NCBI GenBank assembly: GCA_030950875.1
Contig: JAUZQS010000136.1
Location: 1 to 7,650 of the forward strand
Length of the DNA stretch: 7,650 bases
Source: Mariprofundaceae bacterium
Lineage (GTDB): Bacteria > Pseudomonadota > Zetaproteobacteria > Mariprofundales > Mariprofundaceae
Direction of reading: 5' to 3'
The number at the start of each line of letters is the position of its first letter. Position 1 is the stretch's first letter. The notes below the pieces were generated by a model. It did not search any database. It had not been told where the DNA came from and worked only from the letters and a program-made list of their open reading frames with translations. The position numbers and the translations under genes were made by a program. Below, piece after piece: positions 1 to 5,348 of this stretch.

Positions 1-209
1 ATATGATAGAGGTTTGAGCAATGCAGCATTTGTTGCGTTTGTTCATGCAGAGCCTTTACCATGGCAGGGTGAGCATGGCCCAACGTGTTCACTGCAATGC
101 CAGCAACAAAATCAAGGTATTTATTACCATCATCATCAAAGACATAGGAGCCTTCACCACGAACAAGGGTGAGGGGAAGGCGGGCATAGGTTTCCATTAC
201 ATGGCTCAT
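1..209 (-). CDS. argD: Acetylornithine aminotransferase, N-terminal part (runs off left edge)
   Basis: Reading the minus strand from the ATG at 209 gives 69 residues with no stop before the window edge. The start MSHVMETYARLP, then RGEGSYVFDDDGNKYLD, AGIAVNTLGHAHP and the closing CSNLYH match the N-terminus of class-III PLP aminotransferases of the ArgD type. ArgD exchanges an amino group between N-acetylornithine and glutamate in cytoplasmic arginine synthesis; many also serve as succinyldiaminopimelate aminotransferase. The PLP lysine and the rest of the fold lie outside the window. An in-frame ATG at residue 5 is possible, but the MSHVM start is usual in the family. No strong Shine-Dalgarno sequence precedes it. 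The gene follows the HDOD gene by 66 nt in the same direction, with a promoter-like sequence in the gap. The family call is secure; the exact substrate (ornithine or a related omega-amino acid) is less so. Confidence 0.88.
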   Translation of the reverse strand, partial: MSHVMETYARLPLTLVRGEGSYVFDDDGNKYLDFVAGIAVNTLGHAHPAMVKALHEQTQQMLHCSNLYH

Positions 210-232
210 TTTCCGAACTCTAAGGGGCAGTT

Positions 233-261
233 ATGATAAACGCACCTTTTTCATCAGTAAA
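233..261 (-). promoter_or_regulatory. Possible sigma-70 promoter for argD
   Basis: On the minus strand TTTACT (256-261, 4/6 to the -35 consensus) is separated by exactly 17 nt from TATCAT (233-238, 5/6 to the -10 consensus). Transcription would begin near 226, leaving a leader of roughly 17 nt before the argD ATG. No ARG-box operator was recognised. This is a motif match only. Confidence 0.4.
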
Positions 262-275
262 TCTTGCGGGTTATG

Positions 276-1100
276 TTATGCGAGGTACTTTTGAAATGCC
301 GGTGATGCCTGTAAGATAGCATCAATTTTATCTGCGGGAGAATAGTGTAGTAATTGATGAACCTCTTCAATATGTCGAAGATTTGGCCAGTTTTGTTGTA
401 CAAATAATTCAGCGAGTTTGCACAGGTTGTGAGCTGAGTCATCGCTGGTTTTATGATGGTTCAGCGTGGATTGAATCAGAATATCGGGCATATTCCATAT
501 CTCCAGTATAAGAGCCCCTACTTCGGCATGGTCAATGCCATAGAGCGATTGCTCGGCATCACATAAGGCTTGGCTATGCAATGATGGTAAATCTCTATCA
601 AAATAACCTTGATCAACGCGTGTAGTTAGAATGACTTGCCCAACATCATGCAGTAAACACATCATAAATACTGTTGATATATGGGTTGTTAGCGGTGTTT
701 TTAGGCGTTGGTAGAAATGTTTGGATAGTATCCCTACCGCATAGGCGTGGGCCCACAAGGCGTGCACACGATGGATGCTTTCGGTGGTGATAAATATTTG
801 CAATAAAGACATCGACATGGCTACTTCAGCAGATGCAGAGACACCCAAACGCGCAATCGCATGAGACAAGGATGCCAACATCCTTCCGTGTGGGTTATAG
901 GATGCTGAATTGGCTATTTTTAGAAGCGTCGATGCGGTGGCAAGGTCAGTTTCGATAATAGCACTTAAATCATCGCTGTTACTGTGTGGGTGAGTGGTAA
1001 TCTCGCGAATTTTTAGAAAACGATCGGGCAGCGTTGGTATGTTTTGGGTATCTTGAATAAGCGATAGGCTTTCTTCACGGCTAGAAAATTTTTCAGTCAT
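276..1100 (-). CDS. HDOD domain protein (signalling/regulatory)
   Basis: This is a 274-residue soluble protein. Residues about 20-100 carry the HDOD signature: IPTLPDRFLKI, then DLATASTLLKIANSASY, then SLSHAIARLG. The HD-like core follows, with H118 in LWAHAYAVGILSKHF, the H151-D152 pair in CLLHDVGQVIL, H191 in DHAEVGALILEIWNMP and H215-H216. HDOD proteins are relatives of HD/HD-GYP phosphodiesterases and usually act as non-enzymatic signalling or scaffolding proteins; several of the metal-ligand positions look retained here, but activity cannot be inferred. There is no fused receiver or GGDEF domain and no signal peptide, so it is a stand-alone HDOD protein. The start at 1100 gives the full N-terminus of the domain, but no convincing Shine-Dalgarno sequence is present. 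It lies 81 nt after the membrane-protein gene; TTTACA with TAAATT 16 nt later in that gap could be a weak promoter. Confidence 0.85.
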   Translation of the reverse strand: MTEKFSSREESLSLIQDTQNIPTLPDRFLKIREITTHPHSNSDDLSAIIETDLATASTLLKIANSASYNPHGRMLASLSHAIARLGVSASAEVAMSMSLLQIFITTESIHRVHALWAHAYAVGILSKHFYQRLKTPLTTHISTVFMMCLLHDVGQVILTTRVDQGYFDRDLPSLHSQALCDAEQSLYGIDHAEVGALILEIWNMPDILIQSTLNHHKTSDDSAHNLCKLAELFVQQNWPNLRHIEEVHQLLHYSPADKIDAILQASPAFQKYLA

Positions 1101-1181
1101 AGTATGGAGTAAGCAAATTTAATGCCATTGTTGAATGTGTAAAAGCTTATATTTGGCAAGTTTAATAGGTTTTTGGAGATG

Positions 1182-1796
1182 TTAAAAATGAGTGGCGATA
1201 ACGGCAAGTTGCTCATAAATGGGAAAGATGGCAGTTGCGCCAATGCTGATATCAATGATTGGGCTTGCTGCGAGAAGGGTAATCAACCAAAGATGGCGCT
1301 GGCGGATTGTAATTTGTTGGGTATAAGCAAGTAACAAGGGATGCCTGTGGCTTTGCGACATAACCCATTCACCAAACAATAGGTTCGGTAGCGGCAAAAG
1401 GTGTATGCCCAACATGCAAAGGTTGAAAAACATAAATACCTTTGCCCACCAGTGGTACAAGGGAGGAAGCCCTGTTGGTGCTTGGTGAGATAAGCTCCAT
1501 GTATAAAGCATAAAGCCTAAGAAGGTAAGAAAGAAGTGGGCTGAAAAACGAATGAATGCAGGCCTTAGACCTGATTTTAAAGGCTGAGGTAATGCAAAAA
1601 TAATACCGCGTGTAAAACAAATGGAGGCTAGAAATGGCCACCATGTACCACGCCAAGCAATAGCAAAAAATGGGTGAGGGGTGGAGCTCGTCTGTGTATA
1701 GCGTCTTTCTATCAGACATACCAGTGTGAGTGAAATGATAACAGGCAGTAAATACAGTGTTATTTGCCGAATAACGATATTAAACCATTCATCCAT
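1182..1796 (-). CDS. Integral membrane protein, apparently an inactive site-2 protease (M50) relative
   Basis: This 204-residue protein is strongly hydrophobic, with about five likely membrane helices (roughly 12-29, 50-68, 84-102, 118-138 and 168-188). Three stretches line up in order with bacterial site-2 proteases as I remember them: an N-terminal helix with LLPVIISLTLVCLIERRY where active members have HExxH; a middle segment with RPAFIRFSAHFFLTFLGF where they have the 'AGPxxN' helix; and NLCMLGIHLLPLPNLLFG (125-142) where they have 'N...LLPIPPLDGG'. The two zinc histidines, the glutamate and the third-ligand aspartate are all missing, so if the homology is real it is a pseudoprotease. The ATG lies 2 nt after the lipoprotein's TAG and no Shine-Dalgarno sequence is seen, so translation is probably coupled. 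A plain unknown membrane protein is the alternative; the frame and hydrophobic pattern make a real gene likely. Confidence 0.7.
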   Translation of the reverse strand: MDEWFNIVIRQITLYLLPVIISLTLVCLIERRYTQTSSTPHPFFAIAWRGTWWPFLASICFTRGIIFALPQPLKSGLRPAFIRFSAHFFLTFLGFMLYTWSLSHQAPTGLPPLYHWWAKVFMFFNLCMLGIHLLPLPNLLFGEWVMSQSHRHPLLLAYTQQITIRQRHLWLITLLAASPIIDISIGATAIFPIYEQLAVIATHF

Positions 1797-1798
1797 GT

Positions 1799-2842
1799 CT
1801 ATGATTCAGGCGTATTGGGCTGTTCATAAATGTGTAGCAATACTTCAGGGCGACTAAGACTGCGTTGTAAATTAATGTATACATCATCACCACGAATTGT
1901 AACGCCAGTAATTTCGGCATCATCATGATGAGCGATTTCATGTAATTCTTTGCCATCCCATGCCCATAAATATGATGGGTTGCCATCATCAGTTATCCAC
2001 AACCAACCACGCTTCTCATCCCATGCTAAATTATCTGGATGGACAAGGTTTTCATGTTCTAACCAGGTGTTAAGTTGCGGATGATTGCCGCGATCATCGA
2101 GAACCAGCACGCGCCCTGTTCCAGTCTCTGCGAGTAAAATCCTTCCGTCAGGCAGTGTTTCCATGTCTTCAATGCGATTGAAATATTGAGCATGTAATTT
2201 TTCCGCATCAATGCGGGCATTATTAGGCTCGCGAATGGCAATCCAGCCCTTCTTTTTATGCAGGACATACAATTTTCTAGCTTGCATGTCATAGCGGTAA
2301 ATACAGCCTTCCTCCCATTCATCTGCCATGTAAGCAAAGCGCCCATCTTGGGAAAATGTTAGACCTTCATGTGAAAAACGACCTGCATGTAATAGGGGTG
2401 CAATAGCTGGGTCTGAGCTTTGTAAACGTTGGCGATCAACACGCTGTTCTGGCGGCAGCTTGCCTGGTTCGGTGATGCGCCACATAAGGCCATCGGCGGT
2501 TTCCTCGCCTAGCCAAAGACTCCCATCAGGTGCCATTTTTAAGGCATCGGCATGCGCGAGTCCGAATAAAAGAGTTCGTTGGTGGTTATTTTTTAGGTTA
2601 ATAGCAATTAAACTTGGTGAAAGCAGGCCGCCTGGGGTTTCGCAACTGATATACAATGTCTTGCCATCTTTTGAAAAAACCATCATGTCAGGGTGATGGT
2701 CATGCCAAGCTGCAAGTGAGCGAGCCTTCCAACCAGCCTGCATTTGAATGCCCGTAGGGTTGAGGTTGCAAGCAGCAAGGCTACAAAGAAGGATAATATA
2801 TAGAGCATAAGGCATGGCTGTAATGTGCCGCAAAATGAACAT
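1799..2842 (-). CDS. PhoX/DUF839-like beta-propeller lipoprotein
   Basis: This is a 347-residue exported protein. The first 25 residues form a lipoprotein signal: basic R5, a hydrophobic stretch, then S-L-A-A-C with C25 as the lipidated residue; N26 follows, so outer-membrane sorting is plausible. The mature part is rich in propeller strands: DGKTLYISCETPGG, APDGSLWLGEE, FSHEGLTFSQDGRFAYMADE (156-175), NRIEDMETLPDGRILLAETG, HPDNLAWDEKRGWLWITDDG (268-287) and a terminal ITGVTIRGDDVYINLQ. The HEG motif, the 'DNLAWD...DDG' strand and the final strand fit DUF839/PhoX proteins, some of which are calcium-dependent phosphatases; others have no known activity. I do not claim phosphatase activity. The start at 2842 is preferred over the ATG at 2815 because it supplies the charged n-region. 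It is the first gene of the minus-strand series and diverges from the MFS gene across 57 nt. Confidence 0.78.
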   Translation of the reverse strand: MFILRHITAMPYALYIILLCSLAACNLNPTGIQMQAGWKARSLAAWHDHHPDMMVFSKDGKTLYISCETPGGLLSPSLIAINLKNNHQRTLLFGLAHADALKMAPDGSLWLGEETADGLMWRITEPGKLPPEQRVDRQRLQSSDPAIAPLLHAGRFSHEGLTFSQDGRFAYMADEWEEGCIYRYDMQARKLYVLHKKKGWIAIREPNNARIDAEKLHAQYFNRIEDMETLPDGRILLAETGTGRVLVLDDRGNHPQLNTWLEHENLVHPDNLAWDEKRGWLWITDDGNPSYLWAWDGKELHEIAHHDDAEITGVTIRGDDVYINLQRSLSRPEVLLHIYEQPNTPES

Positions 2843-2899
2843 ATCAGCAAGTTTTGAAAGTGCTATTGTACCCGAGCAGAAGCAGGCTAGCGTCCTGAA
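2843..2899. promoter_or_regulatory. Short divergent intergenic region
   Basis: These 57 nt separate the two divergent starts and must carry any promoters for both units unless those lie inside genes. On the minus strand TACAAT (2865-2870, 5/6 to a -10 box) would start a transcript near 2858 for the lipoprotein unit, but no good -35 partner is visible. On the plus strand TTGAAA (2854-2859) resembles a -35 box without a matching -10. No strong Shine-Dalgarno sequence precedes either ATG. Confidence 0.3.
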
Positions 2900-4027
2900 A
2901 TGGTCACAGCCTCATCCCTACATCATATTCGCCTTTTTTATGCAGCGTATTTTGCGGCAATGGGGTTAATTCTGCCTTTTTTCCCTGTTTATCTGGCTTC
3001 TTTGGGTTATAGCGTCGTGGTAATTGGTATGATGACAGGGCTTTTGGCGGCAGCCAAGGTAATTGCACCGCCATGTAGTGGTTACTGGCTTGATACACGC
3101 GGCATGGCAGCGGGGCGTTTTATTGTTTTAGCATCGTGTTTGGCGGCATTGTGTGTGGCATTGTTTAATGTGACTTCTTCCTACACACCCGCGTTTATCA
3201 GTATCGTTTTGCTGTTTGGTATGCTCTGGGCAGCAGTATTGCCTTTGACAGATGGGCTTTCGATTCATGTATCTGAAGCAGCATTGGCAGATTATGGGCG
3301 TTTACGTGTATGGGGCTCGATTGGTTTCGTAGTAACTTCTTTATTGGGAGGTATTGTATTTGGTGAAGTCTCCCTAGCATGGTTCCCGTGGTTTTTGGTC
3401 GTATTGATGTTGGTGATGGCATTTGCAGGACGTGGTTTTCCCAGTATTGAGCATGTTGAGATGCCTGAGATGGTGTATTCAGGTTTTTCTAGAGCCTTAT
3501 TGCTGCTATTTGTAGTGAGCTTTTTGATGCAGCTATCGCATGGAGCATACTATGGTTTTTTTAGCCTTTATCTTTTGGATATTGGTTATAGTGGTTGGCA
3601 GGTTGGCATGTTTTGGGTGGTGGGTGTATTGGCAGAGATTGTACTGATGTGGCGGTGGGCGAAACCCATTCAGTCTATGCCATTGATGCCAGTGATTTTG
3701 GTGTGTTTGCTGCTAACTGGTTTGCGCTGGCTAGGCACAGGTTGGAGCCATGCGTGGTGGTTGTTAGTCTTACTACAATGCTTACATGCTGCGAGTTTTG
3801 CGGCGTTTCATGTTGTTGCAATTACCTGGGTAAAACGATTGGCGCCACCGCATCGCCATGCAGCTGCACAAGGTTGGTTTTCAGCGACTGGTTTTGGCTT
3901 GGGGACAACGGTTGGAATTATGGCTTGTGGGTTAATTGTTGCGACTTATGGTTTCTCAGCCGCATTCTATACTTGTGCAGGCATAGCTTTTCTGGCTATG
4001 CTGGTTGCTAGGAGATTGCCACGTTGA
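2900..4027 (+). CDS. MFS transporter, HcaT-like (MFS_1_like family)
   Basis: This 375-residue inner-membrane protein has the hydrophobic pattern of a 12-helix major facilitator, slightly short for the superfamily. It carries the marks of the 3-phenylpropionate transporter (HcaT) group: LILPFFPVYLASLGYS near the N-terminus, LPLTDGLS then DYGRLRVWGSIGFV (131-144), SHGAYYGFFSLYLLDIGYS (213-231), VLAEIVLMW, LRWLGTG and LQCLHAASFAAFH. Members of this group are widely annotated as phenylpropionate permeases but mostly have untested substrates, so I give no gene symbol. No catabolic genes for aromatic acids are nearby. Its stop overlaps the start of the ATP-grasp gene, so the two are surely co-transcribed; that context fits export or uptake of a compound handled by the ligase. 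The ATG at 2900 gives a family-typical N-terminus. Confidence 0.87.
   Translation: MVTASSLHHIRLFYAAYFAAMGLILPFFPVYLASLGYSVVVIGMMTGLLAAAKVIAPPCSGYWLDTRGMAAGRFIVLASCLAALCVALFNVTSSYTPAFISIVLLFGMLWAAVLPLTDGLSIHVSEAALADYGRLRVWGSIGFVVTSLLGGIVFGEVSLAWFPWFLVVLMLVMAFAGRGFPSIEHVEMPEMVYSGFSRALLLLFVVSFLMQLSHGAYYGFFSLYLLDIGYSGWQVGMFWVVGVLAEIVLMWRWAKPIQSMPLMPVILVCLLLTGLRWLGTGWSHAWWLLVLLQCLHAASFAAFHVVAITWVKRLAPPHRHAAAQGWFSATGFGLGTTVGIMACGLIVATYGFSAAFYTCAGIAFLAMLVARRLPR
4010..4027 (+). promoter_or_regulatory. Ribosome binding site and TTG/TGA overlap coupling two genes
   Basis: AGGAG at 4010-4014 lies inside the last codons of the MFS gene, 9 nt before a TTG at 4024-4026. That TTG overlaps the TGA stop at 4025-4027 (sequence TTGA). 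No comparable Shine-Dalgarno sequence precedes the next in-frame ATG at 4048. This favours the TTG start and translational coupling by terminating ribosomes. Confidence 0.65.
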
Positions 4028-5208
4028 ATAGTGCGAACGAATCGAAGATGCCCTTAATTATCCATGATTTACAGGATTCGCAGATGTTTGCTTTGGCGCA
4101 AGCTGCGGGACGGGCGGGCATAGAAGTATCAGGCTCGTCATGGCCGATGGAACCATGGGTTGAGAGCAGCGTGTATGTTCAGAAAAGTGTTGAAATGCGA
4201 TGTTTGAGTGAAGTGATTGCAGGAACTTATGCACGTCAATGGAAGTTGTCAGGATTGCAGGGCGTTTGGCTGCCATGTGTGGATGACAGCGCTCAGTTTA
4301 CGGCGAAATATAAAGTTTTTTTTGAAAGTATTGGCATGAATTTCTTGGTGCCATCTATTGAATCAATGGAAAAAGCCATTGATATTGAGCAGGTGCCCGA
4401 TGTTGAGGGTTTGAAAGTTGCCCGCATGAGGACGCTTTTTGCGCAAGATTTATTAGAACATTTGGACGATGAGAAATTTCCGTTAATCATAAAAAGTAAA
4501 CGCAATGCGTTTCAGAGGTTTGATGATGCGACATCATTGCGGCAGTTTATTTTGGAAGATAAAGAGCCTGCCTATCGTATTCAAGATTATATTGAAGGGT
4601 CTATCTCAAAGATGGCATCAGCGATTGTGCTGTTTGATGCGGATAGTCGTCCTGTGCGAGGCTTTACAGGGCGACGTTTGAATGTTGCGCATACCAAGTT
4701 TGGAGCTTTTGGCGAAACATTGGCAGCAAGAGCTGAGTGGATTCCAGAGCTGTATGAAGGTGCTTGTGAATTACTAAGTGCATTACAGTGGAAAGGTTTT
4801 GCAGAAGTTGAATGCAAGCAAGCACCTGATGGTGATTGGTATGTTATGGAAATTAATCCACGGGTGTCGGGCTGGACATGTTTGGCGGAAGCTGATGGTG
4901 CGGGTTTGTTGACTGCTTATTATCAGCTATGTTCACAGGACATACATCTTGAAGAGGCTTGTTTGCAACACTCGAAGGCTGACTATGTGCGTATGGTAGC
5001 AACATGTTACCATGATCCAGAGTGGGATGCGCCTGCATACAAAGGTATCTGGAAAAAATGCAAACGATTGCGTGTTCTGTTGATGGAATATCGGGAAAAA
5101 CATCCTTGGCGATTGTTGGGCGCATGGGATGCACGAGATTTAAAAGCAAGTTTGCAGATTGCATGGCGAACAGTGTATCGGGTGTTTAAAGTTTCAAGAA
5201 TTAAATAG
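4024..5208 (+). CDS. ATP-grasp family ligase, substrate unknown
   Basis: This is a 394-residue cytoplasmic enzyme. The N-terminal part (about 9-110) resembles a pre-ATP-grasp nucleotide-fold region. The ATP-grasp core follows: FPLIIKSKR (152-160) with K157 as the likely ATP-binding lysine, RIQDYIEGS (185-193), and FAEVECKQAPDGDWYVMEIN (259-278) then PRVSG, where E263, E276, N278 and R280 occupy the expected metal/phosphate positions. The enzyme should form an amide or thioester through an acyl-phosphate; it is closest in feel to the carbamoyl-phosphate-synthase-like ATP-grasp proteins of unknown function. A basic tail of about 100 residues (about 300-394) is not recognised. It uses a TTG start overlapping the upstream TGA; an ATG at 4048 would shorten it by 8 residues. 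Pairing with an MFS carrier suggests small-molecule ligation plus transport, as in BacD/BacE of bacilysin synthesis, by analogy only. No terminator was seen after it. Confidence 0.82.
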   Translation: MNSANESKMPLIIHDLQDSQMFALAQAAGRAGIEVSGSSWPMEPWVESSVYVQKSVEMRCLSEVIAGTYARQWKLSGLQGVWLPCVDDSAQFTAKYKVFFESIGMNFLVPSIESMEKAIDIEQVPDVEGLKVARMRTLFAQDLLEHLDDEKFPLIIKSKRNAFQRFDDATSLRQFILEDKEPAYRIQDYIEGSISKMASAIVLFDADSRPVRGFTGRRLNVAHTKFGAFGETLAARAEWIPELYEGACELLSALQWKGFAEVECKQAPDGDWYVMEINPRVSGWTCLAEADGAGLLTAYYQLCSQDIHLEEACLQHSKADYVRMVATCYHDPEWDAPAYKGIWKKCKRLRVLLMEYREKHPWRLLGAWDARDLKASLQIAWRTVYRVFKVSRIK

Positions 5209-5254
5209 AAGTCTGACGTTTAACTTCTTCCCAAGCAGCATGCACATCTGAAAA
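5201..5254 (-). pseudogene. 3'-terminal remnant of the HprK-like gene
   Basis: On the minus strand from 5254 the codons read FSDVHAAWEEVK and then RQTSI with a TAA at 5203-5201. The first 12 residues are identical to the C-terminal region of the minus-strand gene at 7304-7650, whose tail is instead QALNTSE. The codon immediately before the phenylalanine is TGA, and no upstream part of the gene is recognisable, so only about 17 codons survive. The remnant's stop overlaps the final codons of the ATP-grasp gene by 8 nt, a tight convergent arrangement that may be the ancestral one. Confidence 0.6.
5218..5254 (+). repeat. Direct repeat, left copy (37 bp)
   Basis: These 37 bases match 7327-7363 at 35 positions, with A/G differences at 5240 and 5252. 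The two copies are in the same orientation, 2109 nt apart, and bracket the propeller gene. Similarity falls away quickly on both sides. Confidence 0.85.
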
Positions 5255-5274
5255 TCACACTCGAAAAGCGGCGG

Positions 5275-5304
5275 TTCGCAAATTTAATGTTTATGAGCTA
5301 ATAT
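5275..5304 (+). promoter_or_regulatory. Possible promoter of the propeller gene
   Basis: TTCGCA (5275-5280, 4/6 to -35) and TAATAT (5299-5304, 4/6 to -10) are 18 nt apart. Transcription would start near 5311, just ahead of a hairpin and 38 nt before the ATG. It lies entirely within the segment bounded by the direct repeats, so that segment would bring its own promoter. Confidence 0.35.
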
Positions 5305-5313
5305 GACTCAGGG

Positions 5314-5334
5314 GTACCCTTAATTACAGGGTGC
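5314..5334 (+). promoter_or_regulatory. Leader hairpin upstream of the propeller gene
   Basis: GTACCCT (5314-5320) can pair with AGGGTGC (5328-5334), seven pairs including one T-G wobble, around a TAATTAC loop. It ends 2 nt before the Shine-Dalgarno AGGGG (5337-5341), which is 7 nt from the ATG at 5349. It could protect the mRNA 5' end or tune initiation; no known riboswitch class was recognised. Confidence 0.35.
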
Positions 5335-5348
5335 TAAGGGGAAAGGGC

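Noticed and set aside
21..236. Plus-strand reading frame of 71 codons
   Set aside because: It is antisense to the clear argD N-terminus, has no Shine-Dalgarno sequence and its product resembles nothing.
3595..4011. 138-codon plus-strand frame inside the MFS gene
   Set aside because: It is rich in Cys and Trp and lacks any pattern, while the main frame has full transporter motifs through the same bases.
5312..5319. GGGTACCC palindrome as an operator
   Set aside because: An 8-bp palindrome is too short to call, and half of it is better explained as one arm of the leader hairpin.
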